Shown here piece by piece: positions 37,176 through 45,120 of a DNA stretch of 64,000 nucleotides. The notes under the pieces are model-generated. The model worked only from the letters and a program-made list of their open reading frames with translations, was not told where the DNA came from and ran no database searches. Made by a program: the position numbers and the translations under genes. Origin of the DNA: Ornithinibacillus sp047228935 (lineage in GTDB: Bacteria > Bacillota > Bacilli > Bacillales > Amphibacillaceae); the NCBI RefSeq assembly GCF_047228935.1, contig NZ_JBFEGG010000001.1:1426001-1490000 (forward strand), read 5' to 3'. The first letter of the stretch is position 1. Each line of letters begins with the position of its first letter.

Positions 37176-37282
37176 TGGCAGAGGGACAGGTTCCCCGACC
37201 CACCACGTACCATTGAACCGCGTAATCTATAGTATTTTCCTTACTGCACTACTGAGACAATGAACCTGTCCCTCTGTCCCAT
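37176..37282. repeat. Interspersed inverted-repeat element overlapping the nrnA 3' end
   Basis: Arms AGAGGGACAGGTTC (37180-37193) and its exact complement (37262-37275) enclose 68 nt; the outer flanks (TGTGGC and GTCCCA) extend the pairing imperfectly. Similar 'gggacaggttc' palindromes are common between genes in Bacillaceae, as I recall them. The right arm lies inside nrnA. Confidence 0.65.
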
Positions 37283-38211
37283 TTTTTTAATGTTTGTCTT
37301 AGGTCTTGGATGACCTTTTGGGCATCTTCCCAGGAGTAAATGGATGCTCCTGATGCTAATGGGTGGCCGCCTCCATTATATTTTGCTGCTACTTCATTGA
37401 TGATAGGGCCTTTTGATCGTAAACGAACACGAATTTGATCGGTTTCTTCAATGAAAAACACCCACGTTAGAATACCTTCGATATCCCCTAACGTTCCAAC
37501 CAGTTGCCCCGTTTCTAATGGACTTACATTAAATTTTTCAAGAATATCCTTTGTTAATTTAACAACACTTAGTCCATCCTCATCCAAAGTGAAATTTTGT
37601 AATATGTATCCTCGCATTCTAGCAATATGATCTTTTACATTATAAATTCCATCATATAATTTCGTACGATCAAAATCATATGTTACCAGCTCCGCTGCAT
37701 ATTGTAATGTTTTCTTTGTTGTACTTGGAAATAAAAATCTTCCTGTATCCCCAACAATCCCACCGTAAAGTAACCTTGCAGCAGTATCATTTAATGTTAA
37801 ACCTTCTGCATTTAAGTAAAAATCATAAATCATTTCACTCGTCGAACTAGCCTTCGTGTCAACCCAGCTTAAATCACCATATGGATCAACATTAGGATGA
37901 TGGTCTATTTTAATGATTGTTGCCCCTAGCTTATATCTAACATCATCAATTCTTTCTGTATTAGCTGTATCACAAATGATGATTAACGCATTTTTAAACA
38001 CATGATCCTCTATTTTATCCATTTTCACCATAAAGGTTAATGAAGGGTCATCTTCTCCTACTACATAAACTTCCTTTTCCGGATAGGATGCTTTAATCAG
38101 TTCACTGAGGCCCGCTTGAGATCCTAATGCATCTGGATCAGGACGCACATGCCTGTGGATTATAATCCTATTATATTCTTCTATTGCTTGTTGAATAGCT
38201 TGTATAGACAT
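37249..38211 (-). CDS. nrnA: Oligoribonuclease / 3'-phosphoadenosine 5'-phosphate phosphatase NrnA
   Basis: A DHH/DHHA1 phosphoesterase that degrades nanoRNAs and dephosphorylates pAp. The DHH domain shows HRHVRPDPDALGSQ, CDTANTER and the KIDHHPNVD motif (Asp and His metal ligands); the C-terminal DHHA1 domain has GGGHPLASGA. The ATG at 38211 follows AAGGAG. The last residues WDRGTGSLSQ are encoded by the inverted-repeat element, so the natural C-terminus appears to have been replaced or extended. Divergent from ytpI. Confidence 0.95.
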   Translation of the reverse strand: MSIQAIQQAIEEYNRIIIHRHVRPDPDALGSQAGLSELIKASYPEKEVYVVGEDDPSLTFMVKMDKIEDHVFKNALIIICDTANTERIDDVRYKLGATIIKIDHHPNVDPYGDLSWVDTKASSTSEMIYDFYLNAEGLTLNDTAARLLYGGIVGDTGRFLFPSTTKKTLQYAAELVTYDFDRTKLYDGIYNVKDHIARMRGYILQNFTLDEDGLSVVKLTKDILEKFNVSPLETGQLVGTLGDIEGILTWVFFIEETDQIRVRLRSKGPIINEVAAKYNGGGHPLASGASIYSWEDAQKVIQDLRQTLKKWDRGTGSLSQ

Positions 38212-38323
38212 AGCGTTCTCCTTACTGTTCAAAGTATTTTCATATAATAACTAGCTTAAATTTATGATATAATGCTACAATATGACATGTATAAAATTAG
38301 CTATATTATTAGGAGTAGATTAT

Positions 38324-38629
38324 ATGGATTTTATGATTATTTTTCCAATTGTGATAGTCCTATCCGTTGTTATGTACATATATTATAAAGTTGCTATATT
38401 AAAAACAAAGGATGGATTAACTCAAAAGTACTTTAATGCGAAATCAAGAATATGTCTTGGTTTATTCATTTTAGCCTTTGGTATTAACCAATATGTATTT
38501 TATCAAACAAAGATTTCCCTATTTATCGGTATCATTTTTATCGTACTTGGAATTATGCAGTCTGTTCGAGGACTTAAAGAAACAAAGCATTACCGCAATG
38601 AATGGAAAAGATTAAACCCAGCTGACTAG
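38324..38629 (+). CDS. ytpI: YtpI family membrane protein
   Basis: A 101-residue membrane protein with three hydrophobic helices (about 4-22, 45-60 and 64-82) separated by the KTKDGLTQKYFNAKSR loop. Position next to nrnA and ytoI matches B. subtilis ytpI, whose function is unknown. The ATG at 38324 follows AGGAG by 8 nt. Confidence 0.85.
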   Translation: MDFMIIFPIVIVLSVVMYIYYKVAILKTKDGLTQKYFNAKSRICLGLFILAFGINQYVFYQTKISLFIGIIFIVLGIMQSVRGLKETKHYRNEWKRLNPAD

Positions 38630-38652
38630 TATTGTTCTAGTCAGCTTTTTTA
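38620..38652 (+). terminator. Terminator after ytpI (convergent with ytoI)
   Basis: Perfect stem AGCTGACTAG/CTAGTCAGCT spanning the ytpI stop codon, followed by six T; it also reaches the ytoI stop on the other strand. Confidence 0.85.
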
Positions 38653-39957
38653 TCTATCCATAATTTGTGCCATTAGTAACGCTTTCCCTACTAGCTTCTT
38701 TTCATTAAATACTTCTATATCAATCTTCGCATAAATTCGTCCTGCTTCAATAATCTTAGGTTTAATGATTAAATTAGAATCGATTGGAACTGGTTTTATA
38801 AAGTATACTGTGATATTTTCAACAACCAAGTCTCCTTTTTTCAATTGTAATAGGAGAAGACTACTAGCCTCTGTAACGAGTGAAGTAAATACTCCAGGAG
38901 ATAGAGTTCCTAGTTGATTAGTCATTTGTGGAATTACCTTTGCCTGGAAGGTAGTCTTATCATCCTCAGAAGATTCTACGTTATTTTTTACAATATCATC
39001 GATCGTCTCACCAATTTGGGGTTGGCGCTGAATCTGTTGAAGGGCTTTTAGTACATCTTGTCTAGAAACTATACCTTTTAATGTAGATGATTCATCTACT
39101 ACAGGTACGACCTCTATCCCTTCCCACACCATCATATGTGCTACAGATGCTAACGATGTTTTGGATTGAACTACAATTGGATTTTTCGTCATTACTTTTT
39201 CAATCGGAAAATCCCTATCCTTACCAATAATATCTTTAGAAGTAACCATACCTACAACTCGATTTTTCCCATCTAACACTGGGAATCTGGAATGGGTAGA
39301 TTTTTCGTTTATTTCATACCACGCGTCCACATTTTCATCTATCTTCAAGTAATGTGCGTGCTCTACTGGTGTACAAATATCACCAACAAGTACAATTTCC
39401 TTTTTAATTAGCTGATCATAAATTGCTCTGTTAATCATCGCAGCTACGGTAAATGTGTCATAACTCGTTGAAATAATAGGCAATTGTTTCTCATCAGCCA
39501 AACGCTTAATATAATCATCCGTATCAAAACCACCAGTTATCAATACTGCAGCACCTTCGTTTAATGCTAGCTCATGGGCTTTTACTCGGTTTCCGACAAT
39601 TAATAATGACCCCGCTTCAGTGTAGCGCATCATTGCATCTAATTGCATGGCACCGATGACAAACTTATTAAGCGTCTTATGTAGGCCATCACGACCTCCA
39701 AGGACCTGTCCATCCACAATATTGATTACTTCTGCAAATGTTAATCTTTCAAAGTTTTCTTTTTTCTTTCGTTCAATACGAATGGTACCTACTCGTTCAA
39801 TGGTACTTACTAAACCAATGTTTTCTGCCTCTTTTATGGCACGATAAGCTGTTCCTTCACTTACATTTAAATGTTTAGCAATCTGTCTAACCGAGATTTT
39901 ACTTCCGACAGATAACGAAATGATATGTTGAATAATTTGTTCATGTTTTGTAGCCAC
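38650..39957 (-). CDS. ytoI: CBS and DRTGG domain regulator YtoI
   Basis: A 435-residue multi-domain protein. In order: a winged-helix-like DNA-binding segment (SVRQIAKHLNVSEGTAYRAIKEAE, about 20-45), a DRTGG domain (about 70-185), two CBS domains (about 195-310; VVGMVTSKDII and GIVSRQDVLKAL) and a hotdog domain (about 325-435). CBS pairs usually bind adenine nucleotides, so a nucleotide-sensing transcription or metabolic regulator is likely. No target is known. Confidence 0.9.
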   Translation of the reverse strand: MATKHEQIIQHIISLSVGSKISVRQIAKHLNVSEGTAYRAIKEAENIGLVSTIERVGTIRIERKKKENFERLTFAEVINIVDGQVLGGRDGLHKTLNKFVIGAMQLDAMMRYTEAGSLLIVGNRVKAHELALNEGAAVLITGGFDTDDYIKRLADEKQLPIISTSYDTFTVAAMINRAIYDQLIKKEIVLVGDICTPVEHAHYLKIDENVDAWYEINEKSTHSRFPVLDGKNRVVGMVTSKDIIGKDRDFPIEKVMTKNPIVVQSKTSLASVAHMMVWEGIEVVPVVDESSTLKGIVSRQDVLKALQQIQRQPQIGETIDDIVKNNVESSEDDKTTFQAKVIPQMTNQLGTLSPGVFTSLVTEASSLLLLQLKKGDLVVENITVYFIKPVPIDSNLIIKPKIIEAGRIYAKIDIEVFNEKKLVGKALLMAQIMDR

Positions 39958-40035
39958 TTCGGATCACCGACTTTCAACTGTACTAGTCACCTTTTGTAAC
40001 TATATTATACAGATGAATCGCATCAGGCTCAATGT

Positions 40036-40260
40036 TTAACCATCTGTTTGTCTAACTTTATCAAATTCCTGTTCCATTACTGGTGGGTCCGATATTTTTA
40101 GTAAAGTGGCTAGATTAGCACCAAAGACGAACACAAAAAAAGCTAACCAACAAGCCCAAAACAGCATTTCAAGCTGTGAACTAAATTGTGGTATCAGTGG
40201 CCAAGCAAAATACATAAAGAAAGCTGCTAATAGTAAACGTAAGAACGCATAATGTCTCAT
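40036..40260 (-). CDS. Small membrane protein of unknown function
   Basis: A 74-residue protein with two hydrophobic segments (about 5-22 and 33-53) and a short charged C-terminus. GGAGG precedes the ATG by 7 nt. It lies 80 bp after pilO in the same direction and could be the last gene of the pilus operon or the first of the ytoI unit. No family recognised. Confidence 0.65.
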   Translation of the reverse strand: MRHYAFLRLLLAAFFMYFAWPLIPQFSSQLEMLFWACWLAFFVFVFGANLATLLKISDPPVMEQEFDKVRQTDG

Positions 40261-40340
40261 GATTATTCCTCCTATTTCATTTCTATATAGATAGGTATGA
40301 AATAGGATTCCTTTTAAGAACTTATCTGTTGGACAGGTAT

Positions 40341-40871
40341 TTAAAAATTCGTATGGAACGTTTCAAATGTAATAGATAACGTACTTCCTTTTTCAGATTG
40401 ATACAGTGACATTGTTCTAATTATCATATACCGTCCACTTTCTTCCATTGCATCTAAAAAAGAATTCAGTTGCGAAATATTAGTTGCTTCGACATCCATT
40501 GAGTACGTATTGGATTGTAATATACTATTCTCATCATTTTCTACTGTTTTTCCGTTTGAGCGTAATGATGAAATCGAAACATTATATTGTTCAGAAAGTT
40601 TATCCAGACTCTCTAACACGGTATCAGGAGCTTTTTCATTCGGGATTCGACCTTGTAACTCCGAACTCATTTCATTATCTGTACCATTAATATTTTGTTC
40701 CATTAAAAGATCATATTGCTTTTGAAACATTTTTGATTCTTGTTCTAATATATTCACTTGGTTTTGTAATGGTTTGATTATATTTATATAGCTAATTCCA
40801 AATATTGCAATCGTGGAAATAATAATTCCAAGTAACATATATGTATAAGCTTTTGTCCATCTAATCTGCAT
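40341..40871 (-). CDS. pilO: Type IV pilus assembly protein PilO-like
   Basis: PilO forms, with PilN, the inner-membrane alignment subcomplex of type IV pili. The 176-residue protein has a short cytoplasmic N-terminus, one membrane helix (about 9-31), a coiled coil (about 36-60) and a C-terminal ferredoxin-like domain, the normal PilO plan. The assignment rests on topology and on the order pilM-pilN-pilO. The ATG at 40871 lies inside the pilN 3' end, so the two overlap and are coupled. Confidence 0.8.
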   Translation of the reverse strand: MQIRWTKAYTYMLLGIIISTIAIFGISYINIIKPLQNQVNILEQESKMFQKQYDLLMEQNINGTDNEMSSELQGRIPNEKAPDTVLESLDKLSEQYNVSISSLRSNGKTVENDENSILQSNTYSMDVEATNISQLNSFLDAMEESGRYMIIRTMSLYQSEKGSTLSITFETFHTNF

Positions 40872-41403
40872 CTTCACCAAGCTCCTTTCTTATTCGGTCC
40901 AGATCCAAACTAATTGTTAAGGTTGCTTGGTAAGATTCACCAACACTGTTCACATTTGATATATCGACATCGTTAATATAATTCCGTTCAAGTATGGCAG
41001 CTACATAATCAGCAACTTTTGGGAGACTACTAAATTTCGCAGAAATGATCACCTGATTTTCACCAGAAAAAACATAACTTTGCAATTGGTTTTGGTTAAA
41101 AAGATCTGTCAAATCGAAATATAGCCAGACATTTGGAATACTTTGCATTTGAATGGTAGACAACATCTCATGTACTTGACTTAATCGCTGTTCGTCTTCC
41201 ATGTTTAAATTATGTTCTCGAAGAACTTCTTCTAATTGAGCAATATGTTCCCCTTCTGTTTTAATTCGAGTATTGTAATAATCTATTTGTAAATTTAGTA
41301 CAACAATAGTAGTAGCGATTAAAATTATGAAGATAAATATTACGAAATAAAATGCTAGATTTTTTTTAGGTTTTTGTTCTAAAAGGTTTATCTCTGTATT
41401 CAT
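40861..41403 (-). CDS. pilN: Type IV pilus assembly protein PilN-like
   Basis: PilN binds PilM through its short N-terminus. Here MNTEINLLEQ contains the conserved INLL motif for this contact. A membrane helix (about 17-39), coiled coil (about 42-75) and a C-terminal alpha/beta domain follow; 180 aa. It overlaps pilM by 4 nt (ATGA) and pilO by 11 nt. Confidence 0.85.
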   Translation of the reverse strand: MNTEINLLEQKPKKNLAFYFVIFIFIILIATTIVVLNLQIDYYNTRIKTEGEHIAQLEEVLREHNLNMEDEQRLSQVHEMLSTIQMQSIPNVWLYFDLTDLFNQNQLQSYVFSGENQVIISAKFSSLPKVADYVAAILERNYINDVDISNVNSVGESYQATLTISLDLDRIRKELGEDAD

Positions 41404-42326
41404 ATTGTTTCCCCTTTATGAACACCATTTTTTAATGCTAATCCGAGAGCATCTATGAACTTAATCGGTATTTCTTCTTCAAACTTATATATAGGAATAT
41501 TAACTGTTTCTTCTAATATCTTGAATACGCTATGTAAATACGGGAAGTCACCAGTAACTAATAGTAAGTTTATCCTTTCTTCCCCTTTTGTAATAGAATA
41601 CTGATAAAAATCAATGATTCTCGTAATTTCTCGAATATTATCGTCTATTACTTGACTTGCCTCATCTTCTTTTAATTCCTGTTTTTCTTCATATACCTCA
41701 TTACTCATGTATCTTGTAAATATCGCTTTGTCTAGACGATAAGTAGTTAATGACAATGCATCTAAATTCCAGTGAATATGTAAAACTCCATCAGCCTTTT
41801 CTTGACGATTTTTGTAATAATACCTATAAACTGATGGTGAAGTAAGGTCTACTGCCTTAGACTTAAGACCTGCTTCCTTAAAAGCACCTTCAAACTCGAT
41901 AATTTTCTCTTTTGGATATGCAAATAGAAGCAAATTTCTCTTTTCGTCTTCCTCTTCCAAAAATTCAATAGCGATAGAAGGGTCTTCAAATGGCAAATAG
42001 ATACTAGTACCTAACTGAGTTTTAACGTAACTAACCGCTTCATTCATAGTTAATGTAACAGGTATTTGCAGCTGACGAATCACTACCGTATCATCTGGAA
42101 CACAAAAGTAAATATTACTTCCACTCCATTTGTGAGATTTGACAAGCTTCTTTACTATTTTTACAAGAGCAACTCTTGACTCTACTCTTCCGTCTTTCAT
42201 TACCCCAATAGGCAACTCTTCTTCTCCAAATGTAAGGGAAGTATTTTTGGCATTTTTATAGTATGTATAACGTAATGCTCGGTTTGAAATCACAATATTG
42301 ACTCTATTTTTCTTAAATAATCCCAT
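41400..42326 (-). CDS. pilM: Type IV pilus assembly protein PilM
   Basis: PilM is an actin-like cytoplasmic ATP-binding protein that links the motor to PilN/PilO. The 308-residue product has the FtsA/PilM-type beginnings (VNIVISNRALRYTYYKN; VRQLQIPVTLTMNEAVSYVKTQLG, close to the PilM block). The ATG at 42326 is preferred, with AGGTGA just upstream; the frame extends to 42341. First of the overlapping pilM-pilN-pilO set, downstream of the peptidase gene. Confidence 0.88.
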   Translation of the reverse strand: MGLFKKNRVNIVISNRALRYTYYKNAKNTSLTFGEEELPIGVMKDGRVESRVALVKIVKKLVKSHKWSGSNIYFCVPDDTVVIRQLQIPVTLTMNEAVSYVKTQLGTSIYLPFEDPSIAIEFLEEEDEKRNLLLFAYPKEKIIEFEGAFKEAGLKSKAVDLTSPSVYRYYYKNRQEKADGVLHIHWNLDALSLTTYRLDKAIFTRYMSNEVYEEKQELKEDEASQVIDDNIREITRIIDFYQYSITKGEERINLLLVTGDFPYLHSVFKILEETVNIPIYKFEEEIPIKFIDALGLALKNGVHKGETI

Positions 42327-42340
42327 TGTTTCACCTGCCA

Positions 42341-43093
42341 TTAGAGGATATTAAAATACCAGTTAATTAATTGATCACCATAAAAATATGTAATGACTGT
42401 TGCAATGACGATATAAGGACCAAATGGAACAGGTTGTTTACGCTCAATAACTTTTAGTAAAAGCATAAGAACCCCTACTACTGAACCAATAATACAGGAA
42501 AGGAAAAAGGCAAGTAAAACATGTTTCACCCCTAATACAATTCCTAATACCCCAAACAGTTTCATATCACCAGCACCCATTCCCCCATGACTTACTAGAA
42601 TTATAATCGCAATAATTGAAGTACCGATGAACGCTCCAACTATGGACGACCACCATGGGGTAAGAGGTTCGATTATTCGTAGGATAATAAATATAGGTAA
42701 AAAGAAAAGAAGTACTTTATTCGGGATTAGCATGTACTTTATATCCGTAACTAAGACAATAACTAACATAGAACATAACAGTAGCGAAATCATTAATTCT
42801 ATAGACAATCCAAAAGTAAGGTAACTTAAAACAAACAAAAATCCTGTAGCTAATTCTGTTATCGGATAAAGTATCGATATCTTCTCACCACAGCGCTTAC
42901 ATTTACCTAGTAAAAATATGTATGAAAAAACAGGGATAAGTTCATACCACGATAAAGAATGCTTACAGCCTGGACACATCGACCTTCCTTCTGTAAAAGA
43001 TTCATGTATAGGGACCCGCAAGCCGACTACATTGTAAAACGAACCAAAAATCAGTCCAAAAATTAAAAAGAAAATAGTAAATAGTATTTCCAA
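42341..43093 (-). CDS. pilD: Prepilin peptidase / N-methyltransferase (PilD)
   Basis: Removes the leader of prepilins and methylates the new N-terminus. A24 aspartic membrane peptidase of 250 aa from a TTG at 43093 with AGGAG 8 nt upstream. The N-terminal GSFYNVVGLR motif, the zinc module with two CxxC pairs (CPGC, CKRC) and about seven helices are seen. The two catalytic Asp lie in LVTDIKYMLIP and GAGDMKLFG. It follows pilA after a hairpin, so its level relative to pilin may be set there. Confidence 0.95.
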   Translation of the reverse strand: MEILFTIFFLIFGLIFGSFYNVVGLRVPIHESFTEGRSMCPGCKHSLSWYELIPVFSYIFLLGKCKRCGEKISILYPITELATGFLFVLSYLTFGLSIELMISLLLCSMLVIVLVTDIKYMLIPNKVLLFFLPIFIILRIIEPLTPWWSSIVGAFIGTSIIAIIILVSHGGMGAGDMKLFGVLGIVLGVKHVLLAFFLSCIIGSVVGVLMLLLKVIERKQPVPFGPYIVIATVITYFYGDQLINWYFNIL

Positions 43094-43140
43094 CTGAAAC
43101 TCTCCTATTTTAGGTAACTTTTCATAATATATATTAAACA

Positions 43141-43170
43141 AACGCCCTGCAGATTTCATGCATGGGCGTT
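43141..43170 (-). terminator. Hairpin between pilA and pilD (attenuator or stabiliser)
   Basis: Stem AACGCCC/GGGCGTT, with additional partial pairing (TGCA) inside a 16-nt loop. The minus strand continues TTGTTTAAT, only a weak T-tract. It could let most transcripts stop after the abundant pilin while some reach pilDMNO. Confidence 0.5.
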
Positions 43171-43204
43171 GTTAAAATAATTTTTTCGATATATTTTTTC
43201 ATCA

Positions 43205-43570
43205 TTAAGAAGTTGGTTCACCAGAATAAACATAGTTTTTATCAACTGTTCCGGCATAAGGATCATCTGTACCAGGAATTACAGGTTCATCCTCTAAATA
43301 CCCCGCATTCTTTAATTCAGTTACTGATAAAACTCCATCATCGTTATCATCAACTAGATCCCAGTCCCCAGCAATGTCTGCTAATCTTGCAGCATTTTCA
43401 ATCAATTTAACACTAGCAGCACGAGAATCTTCTTGGGCATTCTTAATCACATTCCCAACACTAGGAATAGCAATCGCTAAAATAACACCTAATATAACAA
43501 TTACTGCTAACAACTCTACCAATGTAAAGCCTTTTTCCTTCTTCATTACTTTCTTTAAATAGTTCCTCAT
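43205..43570 (-). CDS. pilA: Major type IV pilin with EF-hand-like loop
   Basis: The 121-residue prepilin has a 14-residue basic leader ending in Gly, then FTLVELLAVIVILGVILAIA with the invariant Glu5, i.e. a classical class III cleavage site and N-terminal helix. The short globular domain contains residues 74-85, DDNDDGVLSVTE, which fit the 12-position EF-hand calcium loop (Asp1, Asn3, Asp5, Gly6, Leu8, Ser9, Glu12). Small size, distance from the other operon genes and its own leader with a c-di-GMP-II riboswitch suggest it is the major subunit. Confidence 0.93.
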   Translation of the reverse strand: MRNYLKKVMKKEKGFTLVELLAVIVILGVILAIAIPSVGNVIKNAQEDSRAASVKLIENAARLADIAGDWDLVDDNDDGVLSVTELKNAGYLEDEPVIPGTDDPYAGTVDKNYVYSGEPTS

Positions 43571-43583
43571 GTTTATTCCCCAC
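43571..43583 (-). promoter_or_regulatory. pilA ribosome binding site with possible sequestration
   Basis: AGGTGGGG lies 8 nt before the pilA ATG. Its GTGGG core (43579-43583) can pair with the CCTAC that forms the 3' arm of the riboswitch closing stem (43612-43616). This suggests a translational switch. Confidence 0.4.
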
Positions 43584-43611
43584 CTTTTATAAATATCATT
43601 TTATAAACAGT

Positions 43612-43683
43612 GTAGGACGGTTGCACTACTCACTCTTAGCTATCCAAGTGCCCAAATAAAGATAGCTCTTCATCGTACCCTAC
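43612..43683 (-). promoter_or_regulatory. Cyclic di-GMP class II riboswitch upstream of pilA
   Basis: The minus strand reads TTTGGGCACTTG, a variable stem, then AGTAGTGCAACCG followed by TCC. These blocks and their exact spacing match the class II c-di-GMP aptamer known from Clostridium. GTAGG (43679-43683) and CCTAC (43612-43616) close the RNA, GCACT pairs with AGTGC, and an inner stem CTTGG/CTAAG with a 4-nt loop fits the helix. It lies 42 nt before the pilA start. Recognised by eye; no covariance search was possible. Confidence 0.88.
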
Positions 43684-43918
43684 ATAAGTCCTAGATTAAT
43701 TATACGTCATCAGTTTCTTTTTTTCTACAAAATATATTGCTTGTCTGATAAAAATCGAGTAAAAAATATATTATACTAACCCTTACTTAATTGACTATTT
43801 ATAACTCAAAAATTACCTAAACCATTTTTAATCCATTGCGATAACCAATACCTCCATCCATGCTTATTATCCCTGGTGGACTGTTATCATGAATCATTAC
43901 GTCGACTTTTTAAAGTTA
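43684..43918. promoter_or_regulatory. pilC-pilA spacer with promoter
   Basis: On the minus strand a perfect TATAAT (43699-43704) lies just upstream of the riboswitch; the -35 is poor. The predicted start would be about 10 nt before the aptamer. The rest, next to pilC, has a 26-codon frame without a ribosome site and no terminator that I can see. Confidence 0.5.
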
Positions 43919-45118
43919 TCACTGAATGGTTTCAAACAATGAAAACATCGGAATTACCACAGCTGTTATGATACTTCCTACAATAATGGTTAAAATAATA
44001 ATCATTATTGGTTCAATTAATGTTTTAATGCGACTTGATAGCTGTTCTACTTCTTCTTCATAAAATTCTGCGGCTTTCAGTAACATTTTATCTAAAGTAC
44101 CTGTTTTTTCACCGATTTGAATCATTTGTATGATTAATGCCGGAAACGCCCAATGCCCCTCCATCGGCTTTGTAATGGATTCTCCTACTTCTAAAGCTCT
44201 TCTAGAATCTCCAAGTACTCTATTTATCACTCGATTTCCCACCACTCTTTCCGTGATTTCAATTGAACGTAAAATAGGTACTGCACTATTTACTAGTGTA
44301 CTCAATGTTTGTGTCATACGAACTAAAGCACTTTTATGGACTAAAGTTCCTAGAAAAGGGAATTTCATTTTTATAATATCCACACGATACGCAAATTCTT
44401 CCCTTTGCAGGAAGTACTTATAAAGTATACTCCCGATAGTAATCAGTAATATGAATACCCACCAGTAACTTGCTAACCAATCACTTAAATTTAAAATAAA
44501 CTGTGTAAACGGAGGAATATCTCCACCAAACGAATTTAACATTCCTATAAACCGGGGAACAACAAAAATTAATAAAAATCCCGTAAGAAATAATGTTACA
44601 ATACCAACAATACTAGGATAAATTAAAGCCGAAATAACTTTTTGGCGGTTTCGATACTCTTTTTCAAAGTAATCTGCCATTTCATTAAGAATTTCGTCTA
44701 GCTTACCACTTGCCTCGCCAGCACGAATCATATTGATTAACAAAGGTGGGAAAATTTTAGGATGTCTTTCTACTGATTTCGATAATGCTTGTCCTTTTTC
44801 AAGTTGTTTTTCAATATCGGTTAAAGCATTTTTTAATACTATACTTTCAGACTGTTTTATCATCGTTTTCGTTGCATCTGATATCGAAATACCCGCATGA
44901 ATTAACGTGGCATACTGCCTTAAAAAGATAACAAGATCTTTATGATTTATTTTCCGATGAATCGTTATATCTTTATTCCAAATGGTTGATTCTTTAATTT
45001 CAATGACAACCTGACCATTACTCTGAAGTAGCATTAAGGCTTCCTCTTTTGAATTAGCATTAATCTTCCCTTTAATTTTTTCTCCTGATAGGTTCTTACC
45101 AGTATATTGAAATTCCAT
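43919..45118 (-). CDS. pilC: Type IV pilus platform protein PilC
   Basis: PilC is the polytopic membrane platform on which pilins are assembled. The 399-residue GspF-family protein has two repeated cytoplasmic domains (LVIFLRQYATLIHAGISISDA and LVRMTQTLSTLVNSAVPIL), each followed by membrane helices, with GEASGKLDEIL and GEKTGTLDKML as the paired conserved turns. Starts 2 nt after pilT. Confidence 0.95.
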   Translation of the reverse strand: MEFQYTGKNLSGEKIKGKINANSKEEALMLLQSNGQVVIEIKESTIWNKDITIHRKINHKDLVIFLRQYATLIHAGISISDATKTMIKQSESIVLKNALTDIEKQLEKGQALSKSVERHPKIFPPLLINMIRAGEASGKLDEILNEMADYFEKEYRNRQKVISALIYPSIVGIVTLFLTGFLLIFVVPRFIGMLNSFGGDIPPFTQFILNLSDWLASYWWVFILLITIGSILYKYFLQREEFAYRVDIIKMKFPFLGTLVHKSALVRMTQTLSTLVNSAVPILRSIEITERVVGNRVINRVLGDSRRALEVGESITKPMEGHWAFPALIIQMIQIGEKTGTLDKMLLKAAEFYEEEVEQLSSRIKTLIEPIMIIILTIIVGSIITAVVIPMFSLFETIQ

Positions 45119-45120
45119 AA

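Noticed and set aside
43820..43905. 26-codon minus-strand frame between pilC and the pilA promoter
   Set aside because: It lacks a ribosome binding site and in-frame stops precede it; too short to support as a gene.
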